Shown here in pieces: positions 33,504 to 41,870 of a stretch of DNA of 47,321 nucleotides. Below the pieces are notes generated by a model. That model was not told the DNA's origin. It did not search any database and saw only the letters and a program-made list of their open reading frames with translations. The stretch lies in assembly GCA_027014605.1 (NCBI GenBank), contig JALWDJ010000020.1, forward strand, positions 1 to 47,321, written 5' to 3'. Origin of the DNA: Campylobacteraceae bacterium. GTDB taxonomy: Bacteria; Campylobacterota; Campylobacteria; Campylobacterales; Sulfurovaceae. A program made the position numbers and the translations under genes. Each line of letters starts with the position of its first letter. Position 1 is the stretch's first letter.

Positions 33504-36500
33504 ATGAAATAAACTATTTACAATATCGCCTTTAGTTACAATATCTCCATCTGTAGCGATAGATACACCATCAACAGCTCCACTTTTTATAATACCTAAA
33601 TGGTACTCATTCTGCATAAAATATTGATAACCACCATAATCATGTCTAGGGTCATCAAATAGTGCCATTGGTGCAAAACCAAATAGTCCTCTATTTAAAA
33701 GTTCACTTTTCATATCTGATAACTCTTGATATGTTTTATTTGCTTTATCTTCCCAACCACTATAGTTTATCTCTCCATTATCAATGGCATTATTACTATT
33801 TGTATCGTTCCATGTAGCTGTAGCAATTGCTATATATGGTAAAAATATAGGTTTATTATATTTCTCTTTTAAGAATTGAGAAAAATTTGCAACTCTAGTT
33901 GATAACTCATCTATACCAATATCAGCACTGCTATAGGAAATAGGATTTGGATTATCCCAATCACCTGGATTGCTTGGATCTCTACTAAATTGTCCTATCA
34001 TCTCTTGAAATGAGATAAAATCTAATTTATCCATTAAATCATTATAGATTATAGATGGTCTTCCCCACTCATACTTATCACCTAAAGCACAATTATCATA
34101 TCCACACTTAGCATAAGTTTTATTTTCACTTCTACTACCTGTATCCATCATAGCTAAAGAGAATAGTGTATTTGATGTATTTGATTTGATAGTATCAATA
34201 GCACTAGAGATAATAGATGCAAACTCGTGTTGATTACTCTCACTTGATAATATATTTTCCTTATTGAACTCTGGTTCCATAATAACAAACTTAGTTCCAT
34301 TTAATTTTTTTAAGAAGTTAGCTACTTTTTGATTATCTTTAGCATATTCCTCTTTTTTTGTACTATCTGGCATACCATTCATTAGTTTATCACCAAACCA
34401 CCAATAGTTAAATACAGGAATATAACCTGCATTCATAGCTTGTTGTATCTTCTCGACATCAAACCAACTCTCTTGCCAACCTTTAACTAACCAATAGACT
34501 AGAAATTTACTATTTTTTAGACTATTTTGTAAAGTATCAAATGCAGAAGCATCAAAATTTTTAATATTACTATAGTAATCACTATTTTCTATATTATCAT
34601 TAAGTACTAAATCAACTGAACTAACCCAAATCTTTTTTCCAGCCTCATTTGAGGTAAATGGATATGCATAAGAACCTCCAAATCCAACATTAAATTTACT
34701 AAATATAGGAGATGTATCTTTTCGTGGAGTTGAAGTATTTGAACTATTACTATCTAATGCAATCAGTCCTGCTAATGCTCCTGTAAATCCTGCATTATAA
34801 TCTGTTGCTACCTCATTTGCTACATAATCTTTTCTATCATCTGCATAATCAAAATCATCTGCACTTTTTGGACCACCAACTAATGCCCCCTCTAAAATGA
34901 AGTCATTATCAACAGGTAAATCAATATTATTTGTTTGAGAATTATGAGAAGCTCTATGGTGTGGATTTATCGGTGGATTTATTCCATATCCAACAACATA
35001 AGAGCTATTTCTTGGATTTTTACCTAAAATATAATCTATTTGCCCTTTTGCAAATGCTATATAATCTGCTCTCTTTTGAGTGTTATCTAAACCTTGTGCA
35101 TATAGTAGTGCCATAAATGAAGCTGTTGATGAGTAACGCAATGAACCCCATTGATTTAAAAATGCTAAACCACCTTTTGTATATGTAATACCATTTAACC
35201 AATAGTTTAAATTTGTCTCAATATCATTTGTATATTTACTCTCACCTGTTATTTGAGATAGAAGTAGATTTACGCCATTTGATACATTATCCCAATTTTG
35301 GGACCAATATTTAGCATCACTTGCACTAGCCACATATGTTTTAGCTTTATCTAAATATGAGTTATCTCCAGTTGCTATATATAACCATATAGCACCCCAT
35401 GCTAACTCATCATTATACCCACTATATGAACGATAGTATCCATTTGCTGCTGTATAGCCATTATTACCTTGATACTCCTCTGCAAAACGGTAAATCTTTT
35501 TAGCTTTATCTAAAAGAAGTGCTGAATAAGTAGCATTATCTTCAAAAAGAACTGAACCTGAAGCCATAGCTGCTGCCATACCACCTGCTACTTCACTACA
35601 CTTATTTGTAGCATCACAAGTAAATGTTGGTCTATCCATTGTCATCAGCTCTGGTGGTCCCCAAAAACCGTGGTCTGCTCCGCCATCTCCTACTTGATAA
35701 TATACCTTATCATCGCTTGCACTATCTGGATTTGCTCCCTCATTATATGCTTGGATAAAATAGTCCAGTGCATATTTAACTTGGTCTTTTCCATAATCTA
35801 GTGTTCCAACTCTTTTGTAGGCATCACTAAATGCTATCATTCCCCAGTTTAACATAGTAGCACTATAACTCATTGGTAGATTAAATTTAACATGGTCACC
35901 TGCATCAAACCAACCACCTGTTAAATCTCTTCCTACATCAGAACCATCACTAAGTCCTCCTGCTTTTCTCCAAGTAACTGTTGGAAAAGGTCCTGTTGCT
36001 CTCTGTGCTTCATAAAATTTAAGAGCTAAAGGTAATACCTTTGAGTAACTAGTTATATCATAACTTAGTTGAGTTGTAGGAATGGGCGTTGGCGTTACTG
36101 TAGGTATTGGTGTTGCTGTTGGAGTAGGAGTTGGAGTCGCTGTAGATGTTGGAGTTGCTGTAGGTGTCGGTGTTGGAGAAGATATAGTATTTGCACAATA
36201 TCCAAACTCAACTTGTGAATTTGCCTTTACAATATTATTCCAATCAACTCCACTAGCTGTTACATCTTTTGTTGTACCATTTTGAGAAAGATTTGCATTC
36301 CAAAAATTATATACACTTCCATCTACTAAAAAAGTTACCTTCCAATCAATATCATGATTTGTATTATTCTTTACCTGAACATTTTTACAAAAACCACCAT
36401 CCCAATTTGCATTATCTGTTTGAGTAACAGATAAATCTCCACTGCTTGGAGGCTCTGGTGAAGCTACTACCTTATTTGCACAATAACCAAACTCAACTGT

Positions 36501-36791
36501 GCTATGAGAGTTTACATAGTCATTCCACCCAATACCAGAAGCTGTTGTCTGAAGTGTTTTAGAGTCTTGAGAATAGTTTGCATTCCAAAGATTATTGATT
36601 AATCCACCTGCATTAAAAGAGATTTGCCACCTCTCTTGTGTATCATTTGGATTATAAACTGATACATTAGAACAGAAACCACTATCCCATTCACTCTGTT
36701 TTAGAACTTGAACTTTTAAATCTGCACCCATCAAATTAGTATTTAAGAGTAAAATTATAGATGTTAAACCTATCGGTTTTAAAAAATCCAT
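33501..36791 (-). CDS. Secreted multidomain cellulase: CBM2-CBM2-linker-GH9-barrel
   Basis: This 1096-residue protein has a signal peptide (1-23, cleavage near LMGA). Two family 2 carbohydrate-binding modules follow (about 24-108 and 119-201), each with GFC and FGYCAN cysteines and the conserved Trp residues. After a Pro/Thr linker (204-240) comes a GH9 endoglucanase domain (243-681). Its catalytic bases are in FDAGDH (Asp296, Asp299), the His/Arg motif is NPHHRASH (609-616) and the acid is Glu660 in YVANEVATDYNAGF. The C-terminal part (692-1096) is unrecognised: eight alternating strands and helices like a TIM barrel, with FVIMEPEFN (835-843) and ISFQE (926-930) as possible catalytic strands, and a Ca-loop-like DTNSNNAIDNGE (996-1007). 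Cellulases are rare in this lineage as far as I know, so lateral transfer is likely. Confidence 0.92.
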   Translation of the reverse strand: MDFLKPIGLTSIILLLNTNLMGADLKVQVLKQSEWDSGFCSNVSVYNPNDTQERWQISFNAGGLINNLWNANYSQDSKTLQTTASGIGWNDYVNSHSTVEFGYCANKVVASPEPPSSGDLSVTQTDNANWDGGFCKNVQVKNNTNHDIDWKVTFLVDGSVYNFWNANLSQNGTTKDVTASGVDWNNIVKANSQVEFGYCANTISSPTPTPTATPTSTATPTPTPTATPIPTVTPTPIPTTQLSYDITSYSKVLPLALKFYEAQRATGPFPTVTWRKAGGLSDGSDVGRDLTGGWFDAGDHVKFNLPMSYSATMLNWGMIAFSDAYKRVGTLDYGKDQVKYALDYFIQAYNEGANPDSASDDKVYYQVGDGGADHGFWGPPELMTMDRPTFTCDATNKCSEVAGGMAAAMASGSVLFEDNATYSALLLDKAKKIYRFAEEYQGNNGYTAANGYYRSYSGYNDELAWGAIWLYIATGDNSYLDKAKTYVASASDAKYWSQNWDNVSNGVNLLLSQITGESKYTNDIETNLNYWLNGITYTKGGLAFLNQWGSLRYSSTASFMALLYAQGLDNTQKRADYIAFAKGQIDYILGKNPRNSSYVVGYGINPPINPHHRASHNSQTNNIDLPVDNDFILEGALVGGPKSADDFDYADDRKDYVANEVATDYNAGFTGALAGLIALDSNSSNTSTPRKDTSPIFSKFNVGFGGSYAYPFTSNEAGKKIWVSSVDLVLNDNIENSDYYSNIKNFDASAFDTLQNSLKNSKFLVYWLVKGWQESWFDVEKIQQAMNAGYIPVFNYWWFGDKLMNGMPDSTKKEEYAKDNQKVANFLKKLNGTKFVIMEPEFNKENILSSESNQHEFASIISSAIDTIKSNTSNTLFSLAMMDTGSRSENKTYAKCGYDNCALGDKYEWGRPSIIYNDLMDKLDFISFQEMIGQFSRDPSNPGDWDNPNPISYSSADIGIDELSTRVANFSQFLKEKYNKPIFLPYIAIATATWNDTNSNNAIDNGEINYSGWEDKANKTYQELSDMKSELLNRGLFGFAPMALFDDPRHDYGGYQYFMQNEYHLGIIKSGAVDGVSIATDGDIVTKGDIVNSLFH
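36072..36182 (-). repeat. Pro/Thr linker-coding low-complexity repeat
   Basis: Residues 204-240 of the cellulase are an imperfect repeat of PT, TATPT and TPTPI units, encoded by a short repetitive DNA tract. Such linkers join carbohydrate-binding modules to the catalytic domain and are prone to length change by slippage. The reverse strand shows a false Val/Gly-rich frame. Confidence 0.85.
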
Positions 36792-36827
36792 TTTAATCTC
36801 CTTTTTTAATGTTTATTAAAGGATTTT

Positions 36828-36833
36828 ATTATA
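36828..36833 (-). promoter_or_regulatory. Extended -10 promoter of the cellulase gene
   Basis: On the minus strand TGGTATAAT gives an extended -10 element (TGn-TATAAT) 36 bases before the ATG. A strong ribosome site AAAAAAGGAG lies within the leader. No operator is recognised in the gap up to 37000. Confidence 0.55.
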
Positions 36834-37000
36834 CCATAAAACTTCACTTTTTTGTCACTTTTTAGGATAAATTCTATTTCATTTTCCATTTTTAGAGAAT
36901 AAAAGTAATAATTTTATTAAAAAGTTTGTAATAATTAAAATAGAGAGTTATTTATAATCAAATATATCACCTCTAAAGAGAGATGATTTTAAAAAAAGTT

Positions 37001-37390
37001 CTAAATATAAAAATCAACATTTGCTAATGCAATACAATCAATCTCAACCAATACATTCCTAGGAAGAGTTTTAACAGCAACTGTACTTCTAGCTGGTTTA
37101 TGATGACCAAAATAGTGAGAATAGACCTTATTCATCTTTAGAAAATCATCCATATCTGCTAAATATACAGTAGTTTTAACAACATCATTAAAATGAGCAC
37201 CACTAGCTTCTAATACATAAAAAAGATTTTTCATAACTTGATGAGTCTGATTTACAATATCATCAGCTACAATTACTCCATTCTCATCCATCGGAATCTG
37301 TCCAGATGTATATATCATGCCATTTGCCACTACAGCTTGAGAGTATGGGCCAATAGCAGCTGGGGCTTCTTTTGTCTCAATGATTTTCAT
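37001..37390 (-). CDS. ridA: RidA family reactive-imine deaminase
   Basis: RidA hydrolyses reactive enamine/imine intermediates released by PLP enzymes such as threonine dehydratase. The 129-residue protein is typical: EAPAAIGPYSQAV at the N-terminus, VLEASGAHFNDVVKTTVYL (about 59-77), and Arg101 in HKPARSTVAVKTLPRNV with Glu117 in VEIDCIA, the residues that hold the substrate carboxylate. It follows the lipoprotein by 19 bases. Confidence 0.94.
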   Translation of the reverse strand: MKIIETKEAPAAIGPYSQAVVANGMIYTSGQIPMDENGVIVADDIVNQTHQVMKNLFYVLEASGAHFNDVVKTTVYLADMDDFLKMNKVYSHYFGHHKPARSTVAVKTLPRNVLVEIDCIALANVDFYI

Positions 37391-37409
37391 ATTTTTTCCT
37401 TATCTATTT

Positions 37410-37745
37410 CTATTTATCTTCATAAAAGATATAATTTGTTGAGTAATCAGAAAACTCAAAATAGACACGATGTTCATCTTTATCTTTTTTACCATTTAGA
37501 TTTTTGTCATTATATCCATAACCATACCTATATGGTCTATCTTTTCCATTATCTGTACCACTAGCAGTTGTAAGTTTATCTATATCGAGAAATCGCTTTA
37601 CCAATTTATCTCCTGCATAAATCTCTAAAATACCATCAGTACCAGTCCAATTTTGAATAGAACGACTCAGTTTATTTTGTGTTTCTTGAGTACAACCTAC
37701 AAATAGTATCAATGAAGCAGTTAAAAATAGGTGATTTAATTTCAT
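37410..37745 (-). CDS. Small lipoprotein, function unknown
   Basis: This 111-residue protein has a lipoprotein signal with the lipobox LFVGC (Cys at 18), so it is probably anchored in a membrane facing the periplasm. The mature part is soluble, with a Gly/Asp-rich stretch YGYGYNDKNLNGKKDKDEH (about 74-92) that resembles a calcium-binding loop (DKNLNGKKDKDE). I do not recognise a family. It is placed between the ThiF-like gene (39 bases upstream) and ridA. Confidence 0.83.
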   Translation of the reverse strand: MKLNHLFLTASLILFVGCTQETQNKLSRSIQNWTGTDGILEIYAGDKLVKRFLDIDKLTTASGTDNGKDRPYRYGYGYNDKNLNGKKDKDEHRVYFEFSDYSTNYIFYEDK

Positions 37746-37784
37746 AAATTAATCCTTTTTAAATAAATGTAATATTTTAACACA

Positions 37785-38465
37785 TTAACTTTGAGTTGGC
37801 ATATTAAATTTTTGAGTTATCAACTCTCCATTACTGTTAAAATATAGATAGTATAGTTTATCTTTCACTATAGGTAGCTTAGCTAAATATCTAAGTGCTA
37901 AATTTGCTTGAAGTGAAGCTATATGCATAACAATTGGAGCAGTAATTCCTACAGGTTTATGCTCACTAATAGTAAAAACTTGGAATGAAGCTTTATCAAA
38001 GAAACATACTTGCCCATTAAATGCCTCTACACCTCCATATACCCATGGAATATTCATATTTTTAGAAAAATTATCTATCTCCTCTCTTACATATAGATTA
38101 TCAGTAGCATCTAAAATAATGTCATACTCTTTATCTATATTTTGAAACTCATCAAATCCTATAGTATAAGCATAGACTTTTACAAAAGGGTTTTTAGATT
38201 TTATAATTTCTGCTACAACTTCAGATTTATATCTGCCTTCATCTTTTAGATTAAATGCTATCTGTCTATGAATATTATGTAGTGAGACTCTATCAAAATC
38301 TACTATATTAATCTCTCCTATTCCAGAAGTTCCTAAAGCATAAGCTAAAGAGCAACCAAGTCCTCCAGAGCCAATTATTGCTATTTTTTTATCTTGAAGT
38401 GACTTTTGAGTCTCTTCTCCCCAAAGTTGAACTTGTCTATTAAAATAATTTTCTATCGTTATCAT
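37785..38465 (-). CDS. ThiF/MoeB-family E1-like protein
   Basis: This 226-residue E1-like enzyme has GSGGLGC (32-38), VDFDRVSLHNIHRQ (about 55-68) and ILDATDN with the conserved acids and arginine, the marks of ThiF/MoeB adenylyltransferases. It is close to the minimal length of such enzymes (about 240-250) and lacks the CxxC zinc motifs. No ThiS or MoaD gene is next to it, so thiamine or molybdopterin sulfur transfer cannot be decided. It heads the operon with the lipoprotein and ridA. Confidence 0.87.
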   Translation of the reverse strand: MITIENYFNRQVQLWGEETQKSLQDKKIAIIGSGGLGCSLAYALGTSGIGEINIVDFDRVSLHNIHRQIAFNLKDEGRYKSEVVAEIIKSKNPFVKVYAYTIGFDEFQNIDKEYDIILDATDNLYVREEIDNFSKNMNIPWVYGGVEAFNGQVCFFDKASFQVFTISEHKPVGITAPIVMHIASLQANLALRYLAKLPIVKDKLYYLYFNSNGELITQKFNMPTQS

Positions 38466-38535
38466 ACTGAAAGTTTATCTAAAACATCTAAAAACTAAAA
38501 GAAATATGTTACAATATTAACAAAAAGGATTTATT

Positions 38536-38859
38536 ATGTATATTTTCATTATTGTCTTTATTATCCCATTTTTAATAACTATGAAAGTTTTACAAAAAAA
38601 TGGTAGAGTCGCCATTGAAACTAAAGCTTTAATTAATAAAGAGGAGAAAGAGATAGGTGAAGAGATGATGATACATCAAGCACTAGAGAAAATTGGAGCT
38701 ATGCCTAACCATCAACATAAAGAAAAATCTCTCAAAAAAAAGAATCATAAAAGAGTAACTCTATATACTCATAATCTACTACATCTATTAGGTTATTCTA
38801 TAATAGTTGTGGAAATTTGGTATCTTTATATACTATTATCCAATCTAATTAGCCACTAA
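38536..38859 (+). CDS. Small two-helix membrane protein
   Basis: I do not recognise this 107-residue protein. It has membrane helices at about 2-17 and 81-103. The middle is a charged loop with many Lys, Glu and His residues (NHQHKEKSLKKKNHK). AAAAGGATT lies 6 bases before the ATG. It is 61 bases before enolase and may share its transcript. Confidence 0.68.
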   Translation: MYIFIIVFIIPFLITMKVLQKNGRVAIETKALINKEEKEIGEEMMIHQALEKIGAMPNHQHKEKSLKKKNHKRVTLYTHNLLHLLGYSIIVVEIWYLYILLSNLISH

Positions 38860-38920
38860 GAGTTCTATCTTATATCTAATATGATAAAATTTCACATCTA
38901 AAATATCTAAGGATAATAAA

Positions 38921-40192
38921 ATGATTTTTATTGATGATGTAACAGCTATTGAAGTTATGGATAGTAGAGGCAATCCTACTGTTCAAGCTACAGTAACTCT
39001 TAGTGATGGAACAATAGCTTCAGCTATAGTTCCTAGTGGAGCTAGTACAGGAAAAAGAGAGGCTTTAGAGCTTCGAGATGGTGGTAGCAGATATATGGGT
39101 AAAGGCGTACTTACTGCTTGTGAAAATGTTAATGATAAAATTGCTGATATTTTAGTAGGAATGTCTCCATTTAATCAAGCAGAGATAGATTTAACTATGA
39201 AAGAACTTGATGGAACAGATAACTACTCAAATCTTGGAGCAAATGCAGTTCTTGGTGTATCCATGGCAGTAGCTAGGGTTGCTTCAAAGAGTCTAGATAT
39301 GCCACTATATAGATATTTAGGAGGAGCAAATGGGGTAACTCTTCCTGTACCAATGTTTAATATTATCAATGGAGGAGAACATGCAAACAACTCTGTTGAT
39401 TTTCAAGAGTATATGGTTATGCCTATTGGATTTGATAGTTTTTCAGAAGGATTAAGAGCCGTTTCAGAGACTTATCAAAATCTAAAAAAGATTATAGATA
39501 GTATGGGAGAGAGTACTGCTGTTGGAGATGAGGGTGGATTTGCACCAAATTTAAAGAGTAATGAAGAGCCAATTCAAGTTATTATAGAGGCTATTGAAAA
39601 GGCTGGATATAAAGCAGGTGAGCAGATTGCAATAGCTTTAGATGTTGCTGCATCTGAGCTTATTAATGATGATGGAAAATATATTTTAAAATCTGAAAAT
39701 AGAGAATTAACTAGCCAAGAGTTAGTTGAATATTATGAGACTCTATGTAGTAAATATCCAATTGTATCTATAGAAGATGGACTTAGTGAAGATGATTGGA
39801 ATGGTTGGAAGATAATGAGTGATAGATTAAATGATAAAATTCAAATAGTTGGAGATGATATATTTGTAACTAATGTATCTATCTTATCTAAAGGTATTGA
39901 AGAAGGCATTGCAAATTCAATCCTTATTAAACCAAATCAAATAGGTTCAGTATCCGAAACTATGCAAACAGTAAGACTTGCTCAAAGAAGCGGATATAAA
40001 TGTGTTATAAGTCATCGTTCAGGAGAGAGTGAAGATACATTTATTGCAGATTTAGCAGTAGCCCTAAATACGGGTCAGATTAAAACGGGTTCAACTGCTA
40101 GAAGTGATAGAATTTCTAAATATAATCGCCTTTTAAATATTGAGATAGAATTGGGTCAATTTGAATATCTAGGTTCATCAATATTTAGTTAG
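38921..40192 (+). CDS. eno: Enolase
   Basis: Enolase interconverts 2-phosphoglycerate and phosphoenolpyruvate. The 423-residue protein has [13 protein letters not shown] near the N-terminus, GAITTG-like [15 protein letters not shown], the metal sites [15 protein letters not shown] and GDDIFVTN, and [24 protein letters not shown] precedes the ATG. It is followed after 2 bases by the ftsB-like gene, an arrangement common in Campylobacterota. Confidence 0.97.
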   Translation: MIFIDDVTAIEVMDSRGNPTVQATVTLSDGTIASAIVPSGASTGKREALELRDGGSRYMGKGVLTACENVNDKIADILVGMSPFNQAEIDLTMKELDGTDNYSNLGANAVLGVSMAVARVASKSLDMPLYRYLGGANGVTLPVPMFNIINGGEHANNSVDFQEYMVMPIGFDSFSEGLRAVSETYQNLKKIIDSMGESTAVGDEGGFAPNLKSNEEPIQVIIEAIEKAGYKAGEQIAIALDVAASELINDDGKYILKSENRELTSQELVEYYETLCSKYPIVSIEDGLSEDDWNGWKIMSDRLNDKIQIVGDDIFVTNVSILSKGIEEGIANSILIKPNQIGSVSETMQTVRLAQRSGYKCVISHRSGESEDTFIADLAVALNTGQIKTGSTARSDRISKYNRLLNIEIELGQFEYLGSSIFS

Positions 40193-40194
40193 AG

Positions 40195-40446
40195 ATGTTA
40201 AATAATATAACTGATAAATTCGAAGAAATTTTTGGATTATCTATAAAAGTATTTGTACTCACATCTACTATTGTTATATTTTTAGGTATATATATAGCAA
40301 ATTTAGTCTATGGAGATAGCTCTCTTCATAGACTAAAAATTCTCCAAAGAGAGAAAAATAGAATAAAACAGGAGATATACCGACTAAAAATAGAAAATGC
40401 TAAACTACATAAACAGTATTTAGAGTGGAGTGATGCTAAGAAATAA
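40195..40446 (+). CDS. FtsB/DivIC-like division protein
   Basis: This 83-residue bitopic protein has a membrane helix (about 17-38) and a coiled coil beyond it (about 43-75) with LKILQREKNRIKQEIYRLKI, then ENAKLHKQYLE. This is the topology and length of the FtsB/DivIC septum-formation proteins, which form a complex with FtsL and FtsQ and signal FtsW-FtsI. Its position behind eno supports the call, although small coiled-coil proteins are easily confused. Confidence 0.78.
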   Translation: MLNNITDKFEEIFGLSIKVFVLTSTIVIFLGIYIANLVYGDSSLHRLKILQREKNRIKQEIYRLKIENAKLHKQYLEWSDAKK

Positions 40447-40477
40447 CCAATATAGATAGTTAATCCTAGCTAAATAA

Positions 40478-41869
40478 TTATGATTTATTTAAAAGTTTTT
40501 TAGCAATAGCCTTAGCACTCTCTCTACCATCAAGTGCAGCAGTTACAACTAAATCTGCTCCTCTATGACAATCTCCTCCAGCATATACACCCTCTTTTGT
40601 AGTCTCATAATTCTCGTTAACTATAATTCCACCCCACTTATCTAATTTAATTCCATTATTTTCTAAGAACTCATATCTAACAGTATCAAATCCTAATGCA
40701 AATATAACAACATCAGCATCAACTATAAATTCACTATTTTCTACTTCTTGAACTCTCTGTCGTCCACTCTCATCTGGCTCACCAAGTTCAGTCTTTACCA
40801 TTTTAATTCCAATAATAGAGCCATTCTCATCTACTAAAACCTCTTTAGGAGAACTATAAAATTCAAAATCAACCCCCTCCTCTCTAGCATTAATAAACTC
40901 TTTTTTACTTCCTGGCATATTGTTAGCATCTCTTCTATATAAACAGGTAACAGCTCTAGCCTTCTCTCTAAGAGCAGTTCTTACACAATCCATAGCAGTA
41001 TCTCCACCACCAATAACTACTACTCTCTTATCTTTTACAACTATACTCTTATCATACTCTTCACCAAAATTCTTCTTCTGAACATTTGTTAAGAACTCCA
41101 TGGCTAAGTAACTATCTTTTGCATCAGCCCCTTTTATATTTGAACGTCTCCCCTTTGTAGCACCAACACCAATAAATACAGAATCAAACTCTTTAACTAA
41201 TTTATCAAAAGATATATCTTTTCCAACCTCTATATTTTGATGAAAAATAGCCCCTGCTTCTTTTAAGAAATCTACTCTTCGCTCAATATCTCTCTTATCC
41301 AATTTAAATCCAGGTATCCCATAAGTTAATAATCCACCTGCTCTGTTTTGTCTATCAAAGAGTTCAACCCTAATCCCCTCTCTAAGTAGAAAAGTAGCAC
41401 AAGATATTCCAGCAGGACCTGCTCCAATAATAGCTACCCTCTTATCACTCATTTTGCTATTTATAAGAGGTTTTAAACCCTCTTGAAAACCCTTTTCATT
41501 AATAAAAGTCTCAACTGAACCAATAGTAATTGCACCATGTCCATCATTTAAGGTACAATCCCCTTCACAGAGTCTATCATGAGGACATATTTTACCAAGA
41601 ACTTCAGGAAATGGTGATGGCTCATTAGAGAGTGCAAAGGCTAACTCTAAATCCTGACTAGCAGTAGCTTTTAGCCAGTGTGGAATAAGATTATGAAGTG
41701 GACACTTATTGTGACAGTAAGGGTCACCACACTGAATACATCTAGCAGATTGAGTACTAGCGTTTTGCACTGAAAAGAGTTTATATATCTCATTAAAATC
41801 TTTAATTCTCTCTCCACCTGACCTTTTTTGAGCGTCAATTCTCTCTAAATCAAAAAATTTTTGCATCAT
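40478..41869 (-). CDS. gltD: Glutamate synthase small subunit GltD
   Basis: GltD is the NADPH-oxidising FAD subunit of glutamate synthase, which reduces 2-oxoglutarate plus glutamine to two glutamates. The 463 residues show two cysteine clusters for [4Fe-4S] (CIQCGDPYCHNKCP and CPHDRLCEGDC), the FAD loop IIGAGPAGISCA (about 149-160) and a NADPH loop VVIGGGDTAMD. It starts 1 base after the gltB stop, with GGAGA inside gltB as its ribosome site. Confidence 0.96.
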   Translation of the reverse strand: MMQKFFDLERIDAQKRSGGERIKDFNEIYKLFSVQNASTQSARCIQCGDPYCHNKCPLHNLIPHWLKATASQDLELAFALSNEPSPFPEVLGKICPHDRLCEGDCTLNDGHGAITIGSVETFINEKGFQEGLKPLINSKMSDKRVAIIGAGPAGISCATFLLREGIRVELFDRQNRAGGLLTYGIPGFKLDKRDIERRVDFLKEAGAIFHQNIEVGKDISFDKLVKEFDSVFIGVGATKGRRSNIKGADAKDSYLAMEFLTNVQKKNFGEEYDKSIVVKDKRVVVIGGGDTAMDCVRTALREKARAVTCLYRRDANNMPGSKKEFINAREEGVDFEFYSSPKEVLVDENGSIIGIKMVKTELGEPDESGRQRVQEVENSEFIVDADVVIFALGFDTVRYEFLENNGIKLDKWGGIIVNENYETTKEGVYAGGDCHRGADLVVTAALDGRESAKAIAKKLLNKS

Positions 41870-41870
41870 C

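Noticed and set aside
36082-36285. Val/Gly-rich + strand frame that looks like a repetitive structural protein
   Set aside because: It is the complement of the Pro/Thr linker and the adjacent CBM2 of the cellulase, which carries the real signals.
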